A stretch of 64,000 nucleotides of DNA. It comes from Brucella anthropi_A. Its GTDB lineage: Bacteria > Pseudomonadota > Alphaproteobacteria > Rhizobiales > Rhizobiaceae. The position numbers were made by a program, and so were the translations under genes. This document shows positions 42,383 to 49,780 of the stretch, piece by piece. Location of the stretch: the NCBI RefSeq assembly GCF_046630315.1, contig NZ_LQBD01000014.1, positions 1 to 64,000 on the forward strand, read 5' to 3'. The notes beneath the pieces are model-generated. The model made no database searches and was not told the origin of the DNA. It worked only from the letters and a program-made list of their open reading frames with translations. Position 1 is the stretch's first letter. Each line of letters starts with the position of its first letter.

Positions 42383-42586
42383 TTACTGACCGGTTTTCTG
42401 GCGGGCAAAATAGATCGCCCCGACAATCAGAATCACGGCGATGAATTGCAGGAAAACGCGCAGCTGCATCATCTTGTTGGAAAAGTTGCCGTCGCCGCCG
42501 CGCATCATGTTGCGTAGGCCGATAATCAGAACGACAGCCACCGCAAACATGACCACCATTGCCGCGCCCTTGAACAGAACGTCCAT
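42383..42586 (-). CDS. HIG1 domain-containing twin-helix membrane protein
   Basis: A 67-residue inner-membrane protein with two helices (about 5-24 and 44-62) and the HIG1 signature around a short loop (LIIGLRNMMRGGDGNFSNKMMQLRVFLQF). Mitochondrial members (Rcf1/HIGD) associate with cytochrome oxidase; alphaproteobacterial ones may do so too, which is inference. AAGGACATGAA forms the ribosome site. It is linked to the cobalamin adenosyltransferase gene. Confidence 0.9.
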   Translation of the reverse strand: MDVLFKGAAMVVMFAVAVVLIIGLRNMMRGGDGNFSNKMMQLRVFLQFIAVILIVGAIYFARQKTGQ

Positions 42587-42619
42587 TTCATGTCCTTCCC
42601 ATGCGTACTGTTCCAGACC

Positions 42620-43495
42620 TCATGACTGGTCGGACAGCATTCGGTAGAGCCAGCGCGCAGGCATCAGGCGCCGCGCCAGTGACCCAAGTTTCGCCGGTCT
42701 CGTCACCACATAATGCGGACGGGGACGCGGCGCCTCCAATGCATGAAGCAGTACAGCAAAGACGGCTTCCGGTCCAAGCTTGTTCTTGGATTTTGTGCCG
42801 CCGCTTTCCAGTTTCGCCATCTGGCGTAGGTAAAGCTCACGATGCACCGAAGCTTCCATGTCGATATTGGCCTTGGCGTGGCTGGCGGCATTATAGGTAA
42901 AGCGCGACGCAATCGGACCGGGTTCGATCAGCGACACCTCGATCCCGGAGCCTTCCAGCTCCATGCGTTGCGCAAGCATCAGCCCTTCAAGCGCAAATTT
43001 GGACGCCACATAAGCGCCACGCCATTTCATCGGCACCAGCCCCAGGATCGACGAGCAATGCACGATGCGCCCGTGCCCTTGCCCGCGCATGACGGGAACC
43101 ACGCGCCGGGTGAGATCATGCCAGCCGAAGAAATTGGCCTCGAACTGCTGGCGCAGGGCCTCGACCGGCAAGTCCTCTATCGCGCCGGGCTGGGCATAAG
43201 CGCCATTATTGAACAAGGCATCGAGCTTGCCGTCAGTCTGGCGCATAACCTCGTCGGCAAGCGCGGCGATCGACTGCGGCTCCGTATAGTCGAGATAATG
43301 CGCCTCCATTCCCTTTGCCTTGAGCGCCGCAATATCGGCCTCCTTGCGGGCGGTCGCGAAGACGCGCCAGCCTTGGCTCTGAAGCGCCTCGGCGCAATAA
43401 GCGCCGATACCGGAGGAACAGCCGGTGACGATGATGCTGCGCTGCCGTTTTTGACCGGGTTCTGCCGGAGCCATATGTCTGTTTCCCGCTGCCAT
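42620..43495 (-). CDS. SDR family oxidoreductase
   Basis: A 291-residue short-chain dehydrogenase. The nucleotide loop TGCSSGIGAYCAEALQ (TGxxxGIG) lies at about 24-39, NNGAYAQPGA matches the NNAG motif, and the catalytic YVASK in GAYVASKFALEGLML gives Tyr and Lys. The C-terminal extension suggests a lipid or steroid-like substrate class, but none is assigned. Two starts (43495, 43474) are possible. Confidence 0.9.
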   Translation of the reverse strand: MAAGNRHMAPAEPGQKRQRSIIVTGCSSGIGAYCAEALQSQGWRVFATARKEADIAALKAKGMEAHYLDYTEPQSIAALADEVMRQTDGKLDALFNNGAYAQPGAIEDLPVEALRQQFEANFFGWHDLTRRVVPVMRGQGHGRIVHCSSILGLVPMKWRGAYVASKFALEGLMLAQRMELEGSGIEVSLIEPGPIASRFTYNAASHAKANIDMEASVHRELYLRQMAKLESGGTKSKNKLGPEAVFAVLLHALEAPRPRPHYVVTRPAKLGSLARRLMPARWLYRMLSDQS

Positions 43496-43638
43496 TTCAC
43501 CAAGACTGCGTGATTCGGCCCTGTTTTAAAACGGGTCCTGCCCTTGCAATCCGCAGACCGATGCTAGATTTAAGAGCCTTGAAACACAGGCTGAGCACAT
43601 ATCGGACGCCAATCGCGACTTTGGGGACAAATCTGCGG

Positions 43639-44505
43639 ATGCGAAAAATCAAACGTTTTCTCCGTCAGATCACCTATGATGTCATCGGCCATTTCAGTTC
43701 GGACGACGGCTGGGCTTTCGCCAGCCATATCGCGCTTTCCGGCCTGATGGCGCTGTTTCCGTTCCTGATCTTCGCCACGACGCTTGCGAGCTTTCTCGGC
43801 ACCAAGGAATTTGCCGATACGGCGGTGCATGTCATCTTCGACATGTGGCCATCGAACATCGCCGCTCCCATCGCCAATGAGGTGATGAACGTGCTGACCG
43901 TGCAACGCAGCGGACTTCTGACCCTCAGCGTCATCGCGGCGGCCTATTTTGCCTCCAACGGCGTCGAGGCGCTGCGCATCGCGCTCAACCGCGCCTATCG
44001 CGTCACCGACCAGCGCTCGATCATTTTCTGCCGCCTGCAAAGCTTGGGCTTCGTTCTCGTCGGCACGCTGAGCCTCATGGCAATCAGCTTCCTGCTGGTT
44101 CTGGCCCCGCTTGCCGTGCGCATTGCCGAACAATGGTTTCCCGACATTGCGCCATTCACCGGCACGATTGCCTTCTGGCGCTATACGGTGGCGGTGGCGG
44201 TTCTGGTTCTGGCGCTGTTCATGGTGCATATCTGGCTTCCGGCCGGGCGCCGCAGTCTGGGTGACATTCTGCCCGGCATCCTGCTCACGCTCATCGCATG
44301 GCTTGCCGCGGCCATGGCCTTTGCAAAATATCTGGAAACCTTCGCCAATTATGTTTCCACCTATGCGGGGCTGGCCTCGATCATGGTGGCGATTGTCTTT
44401 CTCTACATGCTGTCGGCGATTTTCATCATCGGTGCGGAAATAAACGCCGCGATCATGATTTTTCGCAAGCGCGAACAGCAACCCGAGCTTAACGACGCAA
44501 AGTAG
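43639..44505 (+). CDS. YihY/virulence factor BrkB family membrane protein
   Basis: An inner-membrane protein with about six helices and the family features ALSGLMALFPFLIFATTLAS and RGVTDQ-like segments (NRAYRVTDQRSIIFCRLQSLGFV, PAGRRSLGDILPG). The family's activity is not settled; members have been called ribonuclease BN or transporters in error. I chose the ATG after GGGGACAAATCTGCGG (288 residues); the frame is open to 43510, and starts at 43561 or the GTG at 43510 would give longer forms. Its 3' end overlaps the convergent EamA gene by 17 bases. Confidence 0.88.
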   Translation: MRKIKRFLRQITYDVIGHFSSDDGWAFASHIALSGLMALFPFLIFATTLASFLGTKEFADTAVHVIFDMWPSNIAAPIANEVMNVLTVQRSGLLTLSVIAAAYFASNGVEALRIALNRAYRVTDQRSIIFCRLQSLGFVLVGTLSLMAISFLLVLAPLAVRIAEQWFPDIAPFTGTIAFWRYTVAVAVLVLALFMVHIWLPAGRRSLGDILPGILLTLIAWLAAAMAFAKYLETFANYVSTYAGLASIMVAIVFLYMLSAIFIIGAEINAAIMIFRKREQQPELNDAK

Positions 44506-45346
44506 TGAGCGCCACGCCGAGCGTCGTCACCACCATGCCTGCAATCTGGATGGCCGACAATGTCTCGCCGAAAATCAGATAGGCCATGATCGCAGCCGTT
44601 CCCGGCACCAGATAAAACAGCGATGCGACTTTCGACATGGCGCCTTCGCGGATCATGACGAGAAGCGCCAGAATGGCGCCGATGGAAATGGCAAGCGTCA
44701 GCCATACCAGCGCAAAGACCAGCGATGGCGACCAGATCATCATGCGTGTTTCGAAGGCGAAGGCGCAAAGAGCGGTCAAAATGGCGGCGGCAATATATTG
44801 CACCGCCGTTCCCGCCTTGAGATCGCCAGCCGTGCCGAAACGCTTCTGCCAGACGGTGCCGGTGCTGATAGCCAGCACGGCGACGAAAGCCGCAGCCAGG
44901 CTTTTCGGATCGACGCCGCTACCGGTAGAAAATTTAGGCCATACCACCATGGCGACACCGCAAAAGCCGATCAGCAGCCCGGCCCATTGCCGCCCGCTCG
45001 CCCGTTCTCCCAGAAGAATGGCCGCGATCAGCGTGGTCAGCATAGGCTGAAGACCGGCCACGAGGCCTGACATTCCGGCGGGCAGGCCATGGTGAACGGC
45101 CCAGAACAGTGCGGACAGATAAACGCCGTGGATGAGACAGCCGGCAATCGCCGCATGAAGCAGCACATCGCCCTTGGGCCAGATGCTCCGGCTTGCCAGC
45201 GCCCAAAGCGTCATGATGGCGGCTGCGATGGAAAAACGCACCGCCATGAAAGTGAACGGTTCCGCATAAGGCATGGAAAGCCCCGCACCGATGAAGCCGG
45301 TGGCCCAAAGCAGGACAAACATGATGGGGAAGAAACGGGCGACCAT
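44489..45346 (-). CDS. EamA/DMT family transporter
   Basis: A membrane protein of about 285 residues with two EamA repeats, roughly ten helices, FVLLWATGFIGAGLSMPY at the start and GYL/WE-type joints (LSAIQIAGMVVTTLGVALTTL) at the end. The substrate is unknown. The ATG at 45346 has GTGAG at good distance; the frame extends to 45376 without a site. It is unrelated in sequence to the other EamA gene at 15083 apart from family features. Confidence 0.87.
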   Translation of the reverse strand: MVARFFPIMFVLLWATGFIGAGLSMPYAEPFTFMAVRFSIAAAIMTLWALASRSIWPKGDVLLHAAIAGCLIHGVYLSALFWAVHHGLPAGMSGLVAGLQPMLTTLIAAILLGERASGRQWAGLLIGFCGVAMVVWPKFSTGSGVDPKSLAAAFVAVLAISTGTVWQKRFGTAGDLKAGTAVQYIAAAILTALCAFAFETRMMIWSPSLVFALVWLTLAISIGAILALLVMIREGAMSKVASLFYLVPGTAAIMAYLIFGETLSAIQIAGMVVTTLGVALTTLRR

Positions 45347-45462
45347 GGCGGAAATCTCACTTTCGCGGCCCGCCATATACCGGTTTGCAACGAACGCCTA
45401 TCGCATAAAACTGATCGCAGCGTTGAATTTGCCAAACAGTCGCCCGCATTTTATGAAGCGGC

Positions 45463-45945
45463 ATGAACAATGAACCCGAAACAATCCGCATTCTCGTCGA
45501 TGCCGACGCCTGCCCGGTGAAAGCTGAAATCTACCGCGTGGCGGAAAGGCACCATCTGCCGGTCATGCTGGTGGCCAACAGTTTCATCGCCATCCCGCGT
45601 GATGCGGAGCGCGTGGAACGGGTTGTCGTGTCGGACAAGCTCGACGCCGCCGACGACTGGATCGCGGAGAACGCCCGTCCCGGCATCATCGTGATTACCG
45701 CCGACATTCCTTTGGCCAGCCGCTCGCTGGAGAAGGGCGCTTCGGTCATCGCCCCGAACGGCCGCGTTCACACCCAAAGCACCATCGGCAACACGTTGGC
45801 GACACGCAACCTGATGGACAGCCTGCGTTCCGCCGGAGAAATCACCGGCGGCCCCGCACCATTTTCACCTAAAGATCGCTCGGCTTTTCTATCCGCACTC
45901 GATCTTGCCATCGTGCGGTTGAAACGCGCCGGGTTTACTGTCTAA
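45463..45945 (+). CDS. YaiI/YqxD family protein (UPF0178)
   Basis: A 160-residue member of the UPF0178/DUF188 family, which adopts a PIN-like fold and may be a nuclease. Visible are the acidic ILVDADACPVK, VSDKLDAADDWIAENA and VITADIPLASRSLEKGA, the PIN-type acidic positions. Biological role unknown. The stop overlaps the stop of the convergent tlpA-like gene. Confidence 0.9.
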   Translation: MNNEPETIRILVDADACPVKAEIYRVAERHHLPVMLVANSFIAIPRDAERVERVVVSDKLDAADDWIAENARPGIIVITADIPLASRSLEKGASVIAPNGRVHTQSTIGNTLATRNLMDSLRSAGEITGGPAPFSPKDRSAFLSALDLAIVRLKRAGFTV

Positions 45946-46646
45946 AGCGATTTCGCGGCCTCGATCAGCTTTATAGCGTCAGCGCCGTCCCATTGCGCGG
46001 GACCATTCATGGATGCAATCTGGCAGCCATCCTTGTCCACCAGAAGCGTCACAGGCAGGCCAAAAGCCAGGTTCTTGCGCTTCAATTCGTTGAAGCTCGC
46101 CATGGAAGCATCGCGGTGCAGCGTCAAATTCTTGATGCCGATCTCGCTCAGGAAGCCCTTGGGCTTATCGTCAGAGCCGGTATCGATATTGATGGCGACC
46201 ACATCGAAATCATTGCCGCCCTTTTCCCCCTGAAGCTTGTCGAGGGCCGGCATTTCCTCGCGGCAGGGCGCACACCATGTCGCCCAGAGATTGACCAGCA
46301 GCGTCTTGCCCTTGTAGTCGCCCAGCGTCATCTGCTTGCCGTCCGGGCCGGTGAAGGCGATATGCGCGACCGAAATCGGCTTTTCGGCAGCGCGCATCGC
46401 AGCCACGTCGCCTTTTGCCGCCGCATCCAGCGCCTTCAGCGCATCGGCTTTCAGGGCGCATTGGGCGGACGCTTGGTCATTTTCGGCAGAAACATTCGCA
46501 GCTACCACATTGCCAGAAGGCCGCTCCATCACGTATACCGCCCCAATACCGGCAATGACACCGGCAAGGGCGGCAAGAAGGACGATCTTGCGATTTCCCG
46601 ATTTCGCATTCTGTTCGGAATTCGCCTTTTCGTTGTCTTCTGCCAT
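45942..46646 (-). CDS. TlpA family thiol:disulfide oxidoreductase
   Basis: A 234-residue protein anchored by one helix (about 21-40) with its thioredoxin-fold domain in the periplasm. The redox motif is CAPC (Cys 125 and 128 in WATWCAPCREE), and the cis-Pro is in GLPVTLLVDKDG. A further Cys pair (63 and one near the C-terminus, DGCQI) is present. Such proteins reduce apocytochrome c or copper-site cysteines, so a role in cytochrome oxidase or c-type cytochrome assembly is likely. It is divergent from argH with a 52-base gap. Confidence 0.92.
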   Translation of the reverse strand: MAEDNEKANSEQNAKSGNRKIVLLAALAGVIAGIGAVYVMERPSGNVVAANVSAENDQASAQCALKADALKALDAAAKGDVAAMRAAEKPISVAHIAFTGPDGKQMTLGDYKGKTLLVNLWATWCAPCREEMPALDKLQGEKGGNDFDVVAINIDTGSDDKPKGFLSEIGIKNLTLHRDASMASFNELKRKNLAFGLPVTLLVDKDGCQIASMNGPAQWDGADAIKLIEAAKSL

Positions 46647-46698
46647 GTCGCGTCACTTCTTTCCAATATTCCGCCAACCGTCACCGGGGCATATGAGC

Positions 46699-48099
46699 AT
46701 GAGCGAACAAAAATCAAGCAACCAGATGTGGGGCGGCCGTTTTGCCTCAGGGCCCGATGCGATCATGGAAGAGATCAATGCATCGATCGGTTTTGACCGC
46801 AAGCTCTATGCGCAGGATATTCAAGGCTCGCTCGCCCATGCAGCCATGCTGGCAAAGACGGGCATTATTGCGGCGGAAGACCACAGAAAGATCGAGGACG
46901 GCCTCAAAACCATTCTCAAGGAAATCGAGGACGGCAAGTTCACCTTCTCGCGCAAGCTCGAAGACATTCACATGAATATCGAGGCGCGGCTCGCCGACCT
47001 GATCGGCCCTGCCGCCGGACGGCTCCATACCGCCCGCTCGCGCAACGATCAGGTGGCCGTCGATTTTCGTCTCTGGGTCAAGCGGGAACTGGAAAAGACC
47101 GCCGCCGCCCTGAAAAACCTGATCGAAGCCTTCCTTGAGCGCGCCGAAGAACATGCGGCGACCGTCATGCCGGGCTTCACCCATCTCCAGACCGCGCAGC
47201 CCGTCACTTTCGGCCATCATTGCATGGCCTATGTGGAAATGTTCGGCCGCGACCTGTCGCGCGTGCGCGATGCAATCGAGCGCATGGACGAATCGCCCTT
47301 GGGTGCTGCGGCCCTTGCAGGCACCGGCTTCCCGATCGACCGTCACATGACGGCAAAGGCGCTCGGCTTCCGCGAGCCGACCCGCAATTCGCTCGACAGC
47401 GTTTCCGACCGCGATTATGCGCTGGAATTCCTGTCGCTTGCCGCAATCTGCGCCGGACACCTCTCACGCCTTGCCGAAGAGATCGTCATCTGGTCCACGC
47501 CGCAATTCAACTTCGTGCGCCTTTCCGATGCCTTCTCCACCGGCTCGTCGATCATGCCGCAGAAGAAGAACCCGGATGCCGCCGAGCTGGTCCGCGCCAA
47601 GACAGGCCGCATCAACGGTTCGCTGATCGCCCTTCTGACCATCATGAAGGGGCTGCCGCTCGCCTATTCGAAAGACATGCAGGAAGACAAGGAACAGGTC
47701 TTCGACGCTGCCGAAAATCTGGAACTCGCCATTGCGGCCATGGCCGGCATGGTGCGCGACCTGACGATCAATGTCGCCTCGATGAAGAAAGCTGCGGGTT
47801 CGGGCTATTCCACCGCGACCGACCTTGCCGACTGGCTGGTGCGGGAACTGGGCCTGCCCTTCCGCGAGGCCCATCACGTCACAGGCCGCGCGGTGGCGCT
47901 TGCCGAAAGCCGCAAGGTCGATCTGGCGAAGCTTTCGCTGGAGGAACTGCAATCGATCCATCCCGGCATCACGGATGCGGTCTTCGGCTATCTGACGGTT
48001 GAAAAATCGGTCAAGAGCCGCCAGTCCTTCGGCGGAACCGCCCCGCAGGAAGTGCGCCGCCAGATCCGTTACTGGAAAAAACGGATTACCAGGGCCTGA
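46699..48099 (+). CDS. argH: Argininosuccinate lyase
   Basis: A 466-residue tetrameric enzyme that splits argininosuccinate into arginine and fumarate. The N-terminal WGGRFASGPD, the HTARSRNDQVAVDFR block and the superfamily signature GSSIMPQKKNPD are complete; the catalytic Ser is in that loop. ATG codons at 46693 and 46699 both lie behind GGGG; the second matches the usual length. It is followed by lptM and lysA. Confidence 0.97.
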   Translation: MSEQKSSNQMWGGRFASGPDAIMEEINASIGFDRKLYAQDIQGSLAHAAMLAKTGIIAAEDHRKIEDGLKTILKEIEDGKFTFSRKLEDIHMNIEARLADLIGPAAGRLHTARSRNDQVAVDFRLWVKRELEKTAAALKNLIEAFLERAEEHAATVMPGFTHLQTAQPVTFGHHCMAYVEMFGRDLSRVRDAIERMDESPLGAAALAGTGFPIDRHMTAKALGFREPTRNSLDSVSDRDYALEFLSLAAICAGHLSRLAEEIVIWSTPQFNFVRLSDAFSTGSSIMPQKKNPDAAELVRAKTGRINGSLIALLTIMKGLPLAYSKDMQEDKEQVFDAAENLELAIAAMAGMVRDLTINVASMKKAAGSGYSTATDLADWLVRELGLPFREAHHVTGRAVALAESRKVDLAKLSLEELQSIHPGITDAVFGYLTVEKSVKSRQSFGGTAPQEVRRQIRYWKKRITRA

Positions 48100-48210
48100 T
48101 AATCGATCAACATGATGTCATGTGGAATCATCTGTCGAACGGATGATTCCACTTTCGGGCATTATGCGTTAGACCTATCGCAAGAGTATATATTTCGGGA
48201 ACCAAAGCTG

Positions 48211-48393
48211 ATGACAGGCCGCTCCGTTATTTCTTCCGTGCTTCTGATCGCCGCGCTCAGCGCCACGCTCGCCGCTTGCGGTCGCAAGGGCCCGCTGGAG
48301 CCGCCGCCATCCGCCATCGTGACGGACGAGCAGGGCCACACCAAGCCGAAACCGCAGGAAGACAAGCCGATCATCCTCGACAAGCTGTTGTAA
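48211..48393 (+). CDS. lptM: LptM-like lipoprotein (YifL family)
   Basis: A 60-residue lipoprotein: signal VISSVLLIAALSATLAAC with the lipobox LAAC, then the family core GRKGPLEPPP. The mature part is Pro- and Lys-rich. YifL/LptM helps oxidative maturation of the LptD-E LPS translocon in E. coli; the N-terminal core is what is shared. The gene sits between argH and lysA, a conserved arrangement in Proteobacteria. The frame opens 33 codons earlier, but the signal peptide fixes the start. Confidence 0.88.
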   Translation: MTGRSVISSVLLIAALSATLAACGRKGPLEPPPSAIVTDEQGHTKPKPQEDKPIILDKLL

Positions 48394-48416
48394 GTTTCTG
48401 CTGCAGGGCCTTTTCC

Positions 48417-49682
48417 GTGAACCATTTCGAATATCGCAACGGCGTCCTTCACGCCGAAAATGTCAGCCTGCCTGAAATCGCACAGGCCGTCGGCACCCCC
48501 TTCTACGTCTACTCCCGCGCCACCATCGAGCGCCATTTCCGCGTGTTCAGCGACGCCTTTGCCGGCATGGAAACGCTCGTGACCTATGCGCTGAAGGCCA
48601 ATTCCAACCAGGCCGTGCTGAAAACGCTGGCAAAGCTTGGCGCCGGTGCCGACACCGTTTCGGAAGGCGAGATTCGCCGGGCGCTTGCGGCGGGCATCCC
48701 GGCCAGCAAAATCGTCTTTTCCGGCGTCGGCAAGACCCCGCACGAGATGGATTTTGCGCTGGAAGCGGGCATTTACTGCTTCAACGTCGAATCCGAGCCG
48801 GAACTGGAAATCCTTTCCGCCCGTGCGGTCAAGGCAGGCAAGGTCGCATCCGTATCGCTGCGCATCAATCCCGATGTGGACGCGAAGACCCATGCCAAGA
48901 TTTCCACCGGCAAATCCGAAAACAAGTTCGGCATTCCCCGCGTCAAGGCGCGCGAGGCCTATGCTCGTGCGGCAAGCCTGCCCGGCCTCGACGTGGTCGG
49001 CATCGACATGCATATCGGCAGCCAGATCATCGACCTCGAACCGTTCGACAATGCTTTCGCGCTGATGGCGGAACTGGTGAAGGAATTGCAGGCCGACGGC
49101 CACAATATCCGCCATGTCGATGTGGGCGGCGGGCTTGGCATTCCGTACCGCACCGACAATACGCCGCCGCCGCTGCCTGTGGCCTATGCGGAAATCGTCG
49201 CAAAACACCTCAAGCCGTTGGGCCTGAAAACCGTGTTCGAACCGGGCCGCCTGATCGTCGGCAATGCGGGGCTTCTGGTGACGGAAGTGATCTTCGTGAA
49301 GGAAGGCGACGCCAAGAATTTCGTCATCGTGGATGCCGCGATGAACGATCTCATCCGCCCGACGCTTTACGATGCCTTCCACGACATCAAGCCGGTCGCC
49401 CTGCCGAAGGACGAGGCCCCGCGTATCCGCGCCGATTTCGTCGGCCCGGTCTGCGAGACGGGTGATTATCTGGGGCTCGACCGGGAAGTGGCGAAACCCG
49501 CTCCGGGCGACCTGATCGCCGTTTGCACCACCGGCGCTTATGGCGCCGTACTTTCCAGCACCTATAACAGCCGCCTGCTCATTCCCGAAGTGCTGGTCGA
49601 TGGCGACCGCTATCATGTGGTTCGCCCGCGCCGCACCTATGAGGAATTGCTGGCGCTCGATTCCGTGCCGGAGTGGCTATAA
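48417..49682 (+). CDS. lysA: Diaminopimelate decarboxylase
   Basis: A 421-residue fold-type III PLP enzyme that makes lysine from meso-diaminopimelate, the last step of the pathway that begins with lysC. The PLP lysine is Lys 60 (YALKANSN); HIGSQI, GGGLGIPY, EPGRLIV and CETGDYLGLDR are all conserved. The start is GTG at 48417 behind AGGGCC, giving MNHFEYRNGV; the upstream frame is inside lptM. A hairpin follows. Confidence 0.96.
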   Translation: MNHFEYRNGVLHAENVSLPEIAQAVGTPFYVYSRATIERHFRVFSDAFAGMETLVTYALKANSNQAVLKTLAKLGAGADTVSEGEIRRALAAGIPASKIVFSGVGKTPHEMDFALEAGIYCFNVESEPELEILSARAVKAGKVASVSLRINPDVDAKTHAKISTGKSENKFGIPRVKAREAYARAASLPGLDVVGIDMHIGSQIIDLEPFDNAFALMAELVKELQADGHNIRHVDVGGGLGIPYRTDNTPPPLPVAYAEIVAKHLKPLGLKTVFEPGRLIVGNAGLLVTEVIFVKEGDAKNFVIVDAAMNDLIRPTLYDAFHDIKPVALPKDEAPRIRADFVGPVCETGDYLGLDREVAKPAPGDLIAVCTTGAYGAVLSSTYNSRLLIPEVLVDGDRYHVVRPRRTYEELLALDSVPEWL

Positions 49683-49699
49683 ATCCCACGCGTACAATT

Positions 49700-49729
49700 A
49701 TCATGGCGAAGCCTCGCCTTTGCCATGAT
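49700..49729 (+). terminator. Hairpin after lysA
   Basis: ATCATGGC/GCCATGAT (49700-49707 with 49722-49729), extended inward by AAG/CTT. No T-run follows, so it is a weak terminator or an RNA-stability hairpin. Confidence 0.4.
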
Positions 49730-49780
49730 GCGTGTTATCCTGTTGCAAGATGAAAACGCGATACACGCCAGAAAGCCCAG

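Noticed and set aside
49700..49729. Attenuator leader of the TIGR02302 gene
   Set aside because: No leader peptide or competing pair was found; the hairpin is better read as a lysA 3' structure.
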